From: Gonatopus flavifemur
Lineage: Eukaryota > Arthropoda > Insecta > Hymenoptera > Dryinidae
Direction: 5' to 3'
Assembly: GCA_018340375.1 (NCBI GenBank)
Contig: JAFFJZ010000003.1
Span: forward strand, 7,254,001-7,318,000
DNA: 64,000 nt
Notes under the pieces: model-generated
What the model saw: the letters and a program-made list of their open reading frames with translations, nothing else
Database searches by the model: none
What the model was told of the DNA's origin: nothing
Program-made: the position numbers and the translations under genes
Part shown: positions 50,233 through 61,509 of the stretch, piece after piece
Numbering within the stretch: the first letter of the stretch is position 1
Layout: every line of letters starts with the position of its first letter

Positions 50233-51256
50233 ACCAACAGCAGGTTCTTCAGGTGTAAGAAATATCACAACTTCTTGGAATTGTTCAAATTTCTTACATA
50301 AAACATCTTTCAGTTCTCGGAGAGATACCTTTACGAAATACAAAAAGATTCAAGACTCGATAGAGATCGATACAGGTCAGGCAGTATCGAATTAGATTTC
50401 ATATAAATCTAATTGAATCTATTTAAAGCTCTCTCTCTACAAATTATTCCCACTATATATTGTTAGTATCCGAATATATGGGTATGTTACAATTTATCAT
50501 ATCAGACGCATCAGTTGAGAGTAGAATTTCAAGTTGGGTATGCATTTATGTACATCGCACCCAATTTCCACGTCCTCATGTTCGTGTAGCCTGTACAATA
50601 TTCATGAAAATACATGTGTACAAATAACGTTGACTATCTGCAGGCGATATACACAACAATGATATTCTAGACTTCACTCCTTTCTTCTCGGTACTTGCAT
50701 ACATGGTGATGAATAAAAAATACACAACGTAGCAAGATGGGTGAAGTTCTTCAAGTTAAAGTAGATATAGTACTATACACAAAATTTCCTGCAATTCAAA
50801 TTATAACGGTTCAAGTATAATTGTACGAGACAATTCTAAAAGAAGCCTCGCAGATCAATTTTAAATTGGATCCAAGATGATTTTCGTCCTGTCAAAGTTC
50901 ATTTAACGTTTGAATTTGCTCACTCTTGATCTAGGTTCATATATTAATCGTTTGGTAGCACTTTCTGATCTTCCGACAAGTTTGACAAGTTTGGTTGAGT
51001 CGCAGCAACTACTTACATAGTAGATTTTCAACGATATACGACAAGTACTTCGCACGACTATTCGGACAAGAATCGATCACGTGAGTATATAGTTTTTACA
51101 CCCGTGCTTTTTTCCTAAGCATTCTTTGAGAAAGTTCAGGGCAACGAATCCGGAAATGTGGTAATAATATTCTCAATGTTCGCAATTTTTTCCATATTTG
51201 ATCCTGATATTAGTTGGCTGCTCAGGAAGCTGAGAACTAGCATAGCGTACTCTGAT

Positions 51257-51556
51257 ATCCCTGGTGGAAGAAGTTTCTCAGAAAATTTCCCTGAATTTCA
51301 CTGCGAAACTTTGAAAACCACTGAAAGCCTATGAAAATTTTTGAAAAATTCTGAAAAGCTTCCACTCATCGGACACTTTTTTCCATTGAAAATTTTTCTG
51401 GATATTCATGAATGTCTCAGAAAAACTCTGAATTTTCCTGAAAATCATTGAGACTCTTTGAGAAACTACGAACACCTCTGAAATTCTCTGAAAAACTCTT
51501 CATTGGAAATCTCTGAAAATTCCAGTGATTTTCAACGAAATTTCTCCACCAGGGAT
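51257..51556. mobile_element. MITE with ATCCCTGGTGGA terminal inverted repeats, 300 bp
   Basis: Termini ATCCCTGGTGGA and TCCACCAGGGAT are perfect inverted repeats; imperfect pairing continues inwards. The interior is an array of degenerate units related to TCTGAAAATTTCTGAAA on both strands. No ORF. Confidence 0.8.
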
Positions 51557-51926
51557 AATAATAACAGATGATTACTTAAATACCATGAAATTTAGAATTC
51601 TTTAGTGGAGAACTCAAAATATACATCATTAGTTGCATGATCAGCGTAAAGGAGATTTATCTCTCCAACTGCTGGATGTAAATTCTGAAATTTCACAAAC
51701 TTTCGATGAATATGATTAAAAGTATGTTGCTTTCGTAGATTGAATATGAATTTTTCCCTTCATTTTCCGAGCTTTCAATCGGTAAATAAACAGATAAATT
51801 AAAAATAAGCTGTTTTTATTGACAATTATTGATATGTGGTAATGCAGAAACTTAAAAAGAAGACAATTCTTTACTAAATATGGTGTTGATTTAATCTCAA
51901 TATATTATAATACCATTCAATTTCCT

Positions 51927-51973
51927 ATAATAATAATAATAATAACAATAATAATTAATACAAATAATAATAA
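51927..51973. repeat. (AAT)n microsatellite, imperfect
   Basis: ATAATAATAATAATAATAAC followed by more interrupted AAT/AAC units. Confidence 0.9.
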
Positions 51974-53184
51974 CTCATTTACATTAATTTTAATCTTACG
52001 CACATCAAACATATAAAAATTTAAGGATTCTTCCAACTTACTAAGCACTTATCTTCAATCTAAAAACATTATTCACTTAGACTATTTTTCATGATAGTGA
52101 TAGAAATTAACTGTGATGAATTTCGATTCATACAACCCTACCGCATTCAATGAAGTTGTCTTGACGTTCTTTCCATCGTCAAAGCCTCAAAATGCAAACT
52201 AATTGCACTTGGTCATATTTTCATAGGAAATGTTCACTTGTTGACTTGTTGAAACATATGAGGTGTGAAATATTTATGATTTCCAATTGTATTATGATCT
52301 TAATAATAATAATTTAACCCTTGTTCACCAAACTTCACAGGAATCATATACTTGCCACACTAGGGTGATTTCCACCCTAGCGACGAAAATTGTTACAACA
52401 AATGAACTCTTGAAAATCTGTACTCGTCAATTTTTTTAGGAATCATTCAAGGTTCCTTTGAAAAAAATAAAGTGTGAAAAGACAAATGGAAAAGCGACTT
52501 TTTTTCACAATAAAATTCATAATTTCATGATTTTTCAATATTTTGAGCTGAAAATTGGAGATCATACTTTTGAGATGTTACTCTTTGAGAGAGGAATTAG
52601 TTTTCCAGTGGTTGCTGATAGAAAAGTATTCATTCTGAGGAATAAAAAAAAGAAATTTGTAAAACAAAGATGAAGCTATGTGTTTCATAAAAAATTATGA
52701 TCTTGAAGTTTGAATCGTTTATAAAAAGGAAATGAAAATTCAAACCCACAAAATTAACCCCTTGGAACTAAAAACATCATTCGAAGAATGCACTGCAAGA
52801 TTTTTTGTCTTCAATAGCTAAATATTATGTTATCCAATTACTAATTCGTTACAATAAACGGTTCAAACTTCAGCAATATCAAAAATTTCCAATTGACAAG
52901 TTTCAAGAACTGCTGTTGCTATGGACTCCGTGCCCTCAGATGGAAACACTCGAAACTGAGGTAGAATGAGGCTGCTATGGATTCCACCACAGTGTGGTAA
53001 ACAAGGGTTAAAATACGTGAACTGCATACATTCATACATGGGTCATGTTTCAGGAAAAACAGCATGCTATATTCATATTATTCTAATAAGCAAAAATAAT
53101 TAAAAAGAAAAAACAATAAAGTATTGTACTAGAGCCGATTATCAACAGCCGACGTGGGGGATTGAAACCTAAACAGCGCTACAC

Positions 53185-53328
53185 TTAGATGCTAGTTCCA
53201 TGACTTTCTTCGTAAGCCCAGTTGTCTTCCTTTTGTTCAATACTGGCATCACCGTGCTCTACAACATAAACAAAACCACCTCAATCGTGTAACATAAGAG
53301 ATTGCAGATAACATAAAAATGACTTACC
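53185..53328 (-). other. Spliced 3' segment downstream of the NRF-6-like stop (3' UTR intron or alternative C-terminus)
   Basis: Forty-five bases beyond the TAG there is a strong donor (ATAG|GTAAGT, exon end 53328) and a good acceptor (TTTATGTTGTAG, next exon from 53258), a 69-nt intron. In a frame different from the upstream domain, the joined sequence is open from inside the last coding exon across this intron. It ends in an acidic tail (EHGDASIEQKEDNWAYEESH, then GTSI) at a TAA at 53185-53187. The simplest reading is a 3' UTR intron. Alternatives are an isoform or an ancestral C-terminus lost by a frameshift. The splice signals are seen directly; the coding role is inference. Confidence 0.4.
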
Positions 53329-53372
53329 TATGTGGAATCCTTGGTACACGAATATATATATCGAAATATCTT

Positions 53373-56300
53373 CTACCTCGTTCTCTTGTTGGATGTGAAG
53401 GCAATTTTCAAAAGATTCACCACTGGAGCTTCAAAAGCGATGGAAATGCAGAATGACACCAGGTACGAAGCAACCAGGTTACCAAAATAAACGGTGAGCT
53501 TGAAGATGAGAGAATGAATTAATTGAGAATGTATTTTTTTTGTTCATAGAAGATATTTTACAAAGAATAATATGAAGGAAATATATCCCATGACGAAGAC
53601 GAAGGAAAAAACTTTTTTATATGAATCTGCCTGCACTAACAAAAAACTAGAGACTCTAGTTTAGAGAGAGTGTAGAAAAAGTCTACATTCTCACATCATA
53701 AAATATCATTTTAACACCGTTCTAACTGGGTGGTAACGCCCAGCGAAGACATAGAGATATCAGAATGTTATCAGGTGCGTCGACTTCTGAGGAATTTTTG
53801 AGCCAGAATATTATACAAACGAACTATTTAAAATAATTCTTTTTGAGATCTCAGAAAAATGATACCATTCAGATATCAACATGAGCTCTTGCTCTCATAA
53901 GGGTTCACTAAGTTATTTTGACACCCACTTTGGGGTGGATTTCTATAGAATCCGCGTGGGGTTAATTCTATGTTGATTCTGACACTGTTTTGATACCGTT
54001 TTTCTTACAGTGTAACAAAATCCTCAACAATCCAAAACACTTTCTGAAAAATTGTAAAGACATTTCAAAACAAGGAAAACAAAATAGTTTGAACACGAAT
54101 TAGAATATTTGTCACGATATTTACCACTAAAAGGTTATGTAAATGTAATGGTCCGTCCATTTGACTGACAGTGTACATCATAATGACTGGATGGACCAGA
54201 TAGGCACAATAGGTTAATCTTGAAAGAGGATATATCAGCTTAAGTGAGAGAAAACTGTCAATCATATTGGCTGATCCCACACAGCATTGTACCACGATGA
54301 AAGCGATTCCCATTGCCCAGGCAGTATGAGCTAGCGCTGCGTAAAAAGAACTGCTCAACACGGTCAGATTACCAGGATAAAGACCGTAGACCACAGCGAA
54401 CATGATTGAAATCGACAATAACCATCCGACTAGCTTGGCGCTCTGAAACGATAACATTCGGTCGATATAAATATACATAGGATTATATATTTGTTGAATT
54501 CCCCTATAAACGATCATGAGATATTTGTTTTCTTATGAATGAAATCCCCATTTCAAAGCTTCGAAATTCTTATTCATGCAAATTTGATTATACCCATTCT
54601 TTTCTTTCAATTTAACACGCTTCAATGTACACGTAAAAATTCATATATGTTGAAAAAACAAATCTACTGGATTAAGACATGTTTATTGAGGAAAGGGATG
54701 AAATACATTCAAATCGTATGTTTTTCTTCAATCGAATAATGTATAAAATATAACATGTACATTCCCCGACAGCAATGAATTTAGAAGTTCCTCTTATTAC
54801 GACTTTCAATAATAATTATTCATTCATACCAAAGATTGAGTTTACTCACCAAAGATAATTTCAATTTGCAATTGGTCTTGAAAAGTATATATCCAGTGAT
54901 CATTCCAACGAAGTAGGGACCAGCCCTCAGCCACGGCTTGTCGTACAGTTCATCGAACAAAGCGAACGGTTCTTGAATTCTTTGACGAGGAGAAATATCC
55001 CGGCAAGGAAATAATTCAAATTAATGGATGAACGATTAAAGAGTAACGAGGACGAGTTTCTTTCCTACTTGGCGTATACATATACGTGTACGTACGCGTC
55101 GCGTAATAAAGACGAGGTGAAGTTGTGCATGAAGCTATGAAAATGAGAAAACCACTGGTGAAATTTACCACGCCAGTGAATTATTGAGTTATATGAGATG
55201 CGGTGCATGCCTGCGTCTCGTGATTATGAATTTCGTTCTAACAATGTTATATTATTATCATCAAAGATGAATTATGCATCAGTTTATTATTTGGTATATG
55301 ACGATGAGAGTGAAACAAAGTTTCATTAATAGCGGAAACACAAATAATGATGATACCTGCTGTACGATTCGATACACGATTATACGAACGCGAATAAGTT
55401 TCGAAGATTCCGTTCTCTGTTCCCCGAATAACGCGATTTCGATGAATTTCAGTTACCTTGCTATATAATCGTTGCTGAAGGCGACCGTAAAGGTGATTAA
55501 CCACGAAGAGACTATCAGCAGTAAAACGGTAATCGCGACGGTCTTGAAGTACCTCACGGAGATCAGCAGGAGAAATATTCCAAGGACGTAAAATTGCGTG
55601 TCATTTGCCATGTACCAACTCCACAGCATACACTGGAAAGTTGTTTTCAATTGAATATAATCGTGTTAAATCGTTAATTGAACATCGATCGGGTTGATTG
55701 CGTTCGAAAAAGAGTGATGGATGAATGGATAGAATATAGAGACTTGTTTCGAGTTGCGAAAATTAGTTAAAGTTCACACTTGTTTCGTAGGGAAATCATT
55801 TTTCTTGGGAAATTCAAATTGTGCAAGAGAGGTTTAAATGAAATGTCGAATACCCTGGGTTTATAAAATCTTAGTTTTTCAAACTGATTTCTTATCGTTT
55901 TATACGAATGCGAGAGATCGAATGGATCGCAGATTCGATGATTGCATTGAAATTTCACCACTTTTGATATTGACAAGGAATAAACGATGATGAAATTCCT
56001 TTAGGATGAAAAACAAGCTTTTTGGGCTTTGTTCAACAAACTAACAATCCAAGATTGTCGAACTTGATTTTATTCCTCTGTTTTTTTTTGTTTAATTTGT
56101 TAAAATTCTGAAGAGTGGAATTGATTAATAAAGTGAGAACCCAAGCAACGAAAAATTGATAGGCGAGTATCGAAGAAGTTACATTTGAACTCTTTTTACC
56201 TTGAATAATGTCTGGAATAGACACTTTACACAGTTAGGGTGGCAGTTGACTTTTGTGATGTTTACATTGCTATATGCTGCTTAGGAAACCGTTATTTTCA

Positions 56301-59300
56301 TTAAAAAATATCCTAAAAATGTTTTGCCTGTGTTCTTTATTATCAAGAATCGATACTTTCACAGAACGACAATAAATATATCATAAAATATAGAGTGTCT
56401 TTGTGAAAGCTCAGAATTGATTACCACTATCAGATATGTTATACACCGAGATCCGATTCTATTTGACCCTTGAAATACCTTGAGTGGGCGAAATTAATTA
56501 TTGGAAAACAATCGGAACATGGAGACACTTCCCACTTCCCTTCATTCCGCTGATATCTGATCGTTTTGGTTTTCGCTTTAAGACTTTAAACCTATCTTGT
56601 ATTTAACCTTGTAGACAGACAAATTGAGGACAATGTGGATTCTTCGAGATGAAGTAATGATAGCGTATCAGAATGGAACTTAAAAAATAAAAGAATAATT
56701 TATAAAAAAAAAGAAGGAAATTTTCAACACGAGAAGTATAATTCGATGAAATGATTGTTATCGATAAATTGAAATTATTCTCTCCTCACATAAAAACACG
56801 AACAGAAATTCTTTGCCACGTTAAAGTATATAATAATTTGAGATATAATGAAGGCAAACCAAGCACTTGTGACTCAATTAATGTAATTTGGACGCTCGAG
56901 TGCACAACAAAACAGTGACGTTTCTCACTTATTTCAACTTTTCTACTCGACCTAGTTGTGCCGATTCAAATGTGTTAATTGAAAAGAAAACAAAGAGGGG
57001 AAACATCCTTGAAGGGTTGGTTGCTCCGAGATGTGACGAATAAAGCGGTGTATAATTTTTATATTCTTGTTATTGAATTCCAGGCTATGACAAAGCGAAT
57101 TCTGTGCCAACATTGAGAATGTTCTGATTGAAATGAAGGGAGAACCCTATAGAAAAGATTGTTTGAAGGTGATGTATTGATATATTTCATCAGTGCATGA
57201 AATTTGAGGTAGGTATGATTGTATTTACTATTGAATTTTCAATGTTTATGGAGATCCACGAACAATTCGCAATTTAAAAGCTATATTGGCGTGGAATAAT
57301 GGCGTCCAACCCCAAGAGAACTCAAGATCTGAATGCAGAAATATCCGTACGTTTATCGAACGTTTGTTGAATGTTTATTGAACGTTTGACTGTCATCTTG
57401 TTCTGTTTGGCAATCGTCTCTCCTAAATTCCCAGCAAACATTTTTGAATCACTCTGAAAGATATCCTCAATTTATCTTATACAATATCATGGGATGTGTT
57501 TTGAATTTCAATGTCTGGCCACATTTGTCTTATTCTACTGATTTCTGCTCTTCATAATTTTACGTGTTTTGTCACATTTGTGTTATGATTTTAGCATAAC
57601 ATTTATCACAACGAGAAAACATTTTTGATAGAATGAATTCGATAAAGCTGAAGTTAGCAGATTTGAGCCAGCAGACTTGAACTCCAGCTCATCAGCACCA
57701 ATTTATGCATCATAATCTCTGAAAATATGTATTTTAAAATAATTCCAATTCACATTAGCTCAGTTTATAAATGCGGTCTGTTAAATTATGCTACTAGCTT
57801 CAGCTTCATATGAATTCCTTCACCTAAATATATTTCTCATTAGTTGGACATTGTTCTCTGTAAGGTTGCTGAAATAAAGACATAAATTAATGCAGAGATG
57901 AATGTATCTTCTTTCCCTTCATGGTGCAGTGCAATCTATCATAATTCAAGTCACGCACAATGTCATATCATATTTGCTGAGAAAGATGTTGAATTCCGCC
58001 ATTCGTTGATAATTTCCAATGGAAATTTATGTCTCATCGTTGACCATTTTTAGCGTACAAGAGAAAACAAATTATAGCTGATTTTACAGCTGAGAATGTA
58101 GGATTTACATCAGCTGTGGTATATCTCACAGTCGCTGTTATGGAATCAACTCAAATTTTAGTAGCTCGAATCATTTTTGAAAACCCCAAATATTGACTCT
58201 CCGTATTTTCTCAGTGTATTGTGATCCGAAGGACAAAATAACAATTGATAAAAGAATAAACAACAAGAATAAACATGCGGTTACTTTGACTTTTAAGGGT
58301 AACTTTGATAGCCCTTGGGCCGCTTTAACGCCACCTCAAAGTACGGTTTAAACGTGGACGCCGCCACCCAAGCGGCCCAAGAGTGTTAAAGTTACCCTTG
58401 AAAGTCAAAGTAACCCCATTCTACGGTACTGGTTTATTCGTTATCGATAGATTAATTTCAATTGAAATCTCTTTTCTCTGAAGATTTGAATCGAATACAC
58501 TTATTAATTTCCTTTTGCAAATCCCAACTCAGGCCTCATTCTACGTAATTGAATCTCCAGATCGAAGAACAGGCGGAGACGTGGATACCGTTGAACCCGA
58601 TACATTCGTATTATTATTTTCCACTCATAAATTGTTCGCTTGATAAATAATGAATCATGCCCAATAATGCATTGGAAAGATATCTTTTGAAGAATTCATG
58701 ATTCATGTTTTTCCGATATCCAAGTATCCAATACCGTTTTTCTTTGAACTAAATTCTCAACTCGCAAAGATTAAATCCTCAACGCGTTCTCGGACTGACA
58801 CAGGACAAATTACATCGTCGATCCGTTAGAAGTATAAATCATCTCAAAAGTATCGAGAGGTATTAAGAACAGAAAAAGCATGCATAAAGAAAAAAAACAT
58901 AATCATCCTTACCATTTCTGTGCGAGGGAAGAGAGAGTTTATATACAACATGTTCCTCCACCAGTATTTTTCACATGTCATGTGATCGAGTATGGCAGGT
59001 GAGAAAACCGTTCTTGACAAGGAATGCTTTATCGCGATTTCATTCAACACGAGAACGAACATGTAAGCCGGTGTTAATCTTGAACAGAAAACAGGTAGAG
59101 AATTCGTATGGTGTTGCATGATTGTCAAACGATTATCCCACTCATATTCTTGATTATAAGAACGGAATCAGGAACCAACAGGTATTATTTTTCGTATTCA
59201 TTTATGAGGGATTTTTCATAGGTCATAAGCTCACTCTCTTTCATGACGAATTTAACAATCGAGAAAAAAATTCAAACTCACCGGATAAATCTGTAGAGAA

Positions 59301-61509
59301 TCATTATAGTGAATTTGGTGACACCGGGCATCAGAAAGCTGCCTTTATCGTTTTTCACGCCTCCCATTGATCGGTAGAATAGAATCGTGACTAGTAGACC
59401 ACTACAAGAAGTGTGTTTGTTTTTCATCTATATACATATATACACATATACATACACATGTATTCTCGTTATTCAGTCAGATGATTTTTTTCCCTCTCCT
59501 CACCTGATAAAAAAGAACGTGTCGACCGAGAATGTGGCATTGCTGATTGTCTGGAACATGAAGTTCCTCTCGGTGACTGTACGCAATGTTTTGTTTTCTG
59601 TGAAATTTCAAAACATAGTACTAGGAAAATCCCTGAAACTCAAATCTTATGGTACTTGGGGCAGAGGTTGGTTCAGAAAAATTTAATCCATCCATTTGAA
59701 GAGAGAAAGACAAGATCTTTTTTAATGATATCTCGAATCTGTGTCTTTGAGATAACTCGAAAACATCTTCTACACTGTGGAAAATTTCTATGGGAAACTT
59801 CACATAAATGTTCGGAAGTAATTAACACATACATGCGTTATTATTATACATACATAACTATCTGGTGATATCTTTTTCTAACGATATCTATCAGCTACCT
59901 CAAAGATTTCTTCGAGATTATCATATTCACTTGAATACATCTTGATATTTTTGCTAAAATATTTGCTTTGGTACAGATGCATTGTTCGCATTCAACTCAC
60001 ATCAGATACCTAAGTTGAAAGTCATGTTCTTTGATGTATTAGCATAAGCAGCAACTTCGCAAGAGAATATGAAGTTTTCATATCTACTGGGTAAAGTTCT
60101 AAAATGTAATTTTCACAAATGTATAATTGTATTGTTCTTTTTTTCCAAATTTTATGGGAAGAATTGACTATTTTACCAAGACGATTACCCAGCATAATGG
60201 TACACACAAATGAGAATTTATTCAAATGTAATATCATTGTGTTGAAAATATGTCGCGCATTTTAATTGAGGAAAATGAGAGTGCAATTAGAGGGAAGATG
60301 GGAGAAAAGTTTATGTATATGTTTATGCGAGTGCTCGCATGAATACCGGCTATAGAGAAGACTTGAAGGTACGTGTGGACCAGTACGACCCATCCTAGGG
60401 ATAATACTCTGAGGCCATGTAGACACGTGAGACTGTCTCGGGCGGCGGGCTCGGTACTAATGATCTTACTCCCATTAACGATTGGGCTGAAAGCCAGAAG
60501 ACATCTCAGCCAGAAACCTAGAGAATATATCATTTGAAAAAAAACCATTATCATCAATTATTTTATTAAAATAACGGAATGAGATGAGAAATTCAGTTTC
60601 AACAGCTTCGCAGGAAATGTTAGAAGCTCTAATTTAGAGAAGGACTCTCACAGTTTCACTCCGATTAATTCTCTCCCCTTCAACTCTTTTACACAAATTT
60701 AATAATATTCCCATCAATTCGAAGTTCTAAACATGTTTTTGAATTTTCATTCTTCATTCTCTCTTCGGAGACAATTGAAATGGATTATTGGGAAAAAATG
60801 AAAGACAGTACAATATACAATCTAAGAGCAAGAATCAATGTCGAAAGTTCCTTATTTATGAATGAAAAGCTGCTTTACCGATGCACTATCCGAGTCTCGA
60901 AAGAAGCACGTAGAACAGTAGTCTTAGGGTATAAATTATTCAAAACCGTCTCGAAACAAAGTGAAAAGAGTTTCTTCATTGAAAAGAAACATATGATGGA
61001 TTTGAATTGTTATTATCAATTCATATTGAATTTTAATTGAAAAAAATAGAAACACCCGAGAAAATTTAGTTGAAATGAGTGAAAATTTGATTATACTTTA
61101 TTGTAACTTTATTGTAACCAAGGCAATTCTCTGGGTTTAGAATTGTACTTTCAATGTGGAAACATTATTGTTTCCAAATTAAATTCGTGTCTTTTTGACA
61201 CAAAAACGAGCTACCCAAGTGAAAATTGGTCCAGTACTGGTGGGACTGTCTCTTGTTCAGACCTCGGCAGAAACAACTGCTCCAATCCAAAATCACCAAA
61301 TGTTTTGAAAGTAAATCAATTTCTCACCATTCTGCTGTGCTGACGATATCCTTTGGTCCTGGCTGTGATTTTTATCACTGAATTTGCTGATTCTCTCGTT
61401 GTTGTTGTTGGATGCACTCGACGATTCGATATCACTCATATGAGACTCTTTTCCGTACTCGTACACGGTTGCGCATATCATCAGGAATAATATCGTTCCA
61501 GCGATTGAT
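53373..61509 (-). CDS. NRF-6-like multipass acyltransferase (nose resistant to fluoxetine family), 5' partial, nine exons
   Basis: Nine exons read right to left: 61509-61328, 60517-60347, 59576-59504, 59401-59282, 59078-58913, 55632-55457, 54979-54850, 54442-54125 and 53498-53373 (stop TAG). All junctions are GT-AG and all phases agree, giving 1,462 nt and 486 residues before the stop. The first exon codes a membrane segment (SIAGTILFLMICATVYEYG) and an acidic, Ser/Asn-rich loop. The acyltransferase-3 domain follows, with family signatures: LHGLRVLSLGWVVLVHTYL, FSVDTFFFISGLL, RFIRLTPAYMFVLVLNE, CEKYWWRNMLYINSLFP then WSWYMANDTQFYVLG, YDKPWLRAGPYFVGMITGY and PLSRLTYCAYLVHPVIMMY. It ends in a last membrane span and EAPVVNLLK. 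About ten hydrophobic spans are visible. Family members are usually well over 600 residues, with a signal peptide and Cys-containing NRF domain first. That part is absent here and probably lies past the right edge. Family knowledge: C. elegans nrf-6/ndg-4 act in lipid or drug uptake. Substrate in insects is unknown, and no gene symbol is assigned because insects carry many paralogues. Confidence 0.95.
58050..58215. repeat. AGCTG-rich repeat with TTTTCTCAGTG terminus
   Basis: TATAGCTG, ACAGCTGAG, CAGCTGTGG and similar units precede a right end TTTTCTCAGTG (58206-58215). This is the inverted form of the CACTGAGAGAAA start seen at 28362. It lies in the 3.3-kb intron of the NRF-6-like gene. Confidence 0.5.
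58279..58416. mobile_element. Short palindromic MITE, about 138 bp
   Basis: GGTTACTTTGACTTTTAAGG at the left pairs with the complement of the right end (GGTTACTTTGACTTTCAAGG). Pairing continues through GGGTAACTTT and CTTGGGCCGCTT to a 30-base loop. It is GC-richer than its surroundings and sits in the intron 55633-58912 of the NRF-6-like gene, upstream of the exon ending at 55457. Confidence 0.8.

Noticed and set aside
59122..59686. Plus-strand ORFs of 82 and 99 codons
   Set aside because: They are antisense to well-supported exons and introns of the NRF-6-like gene.
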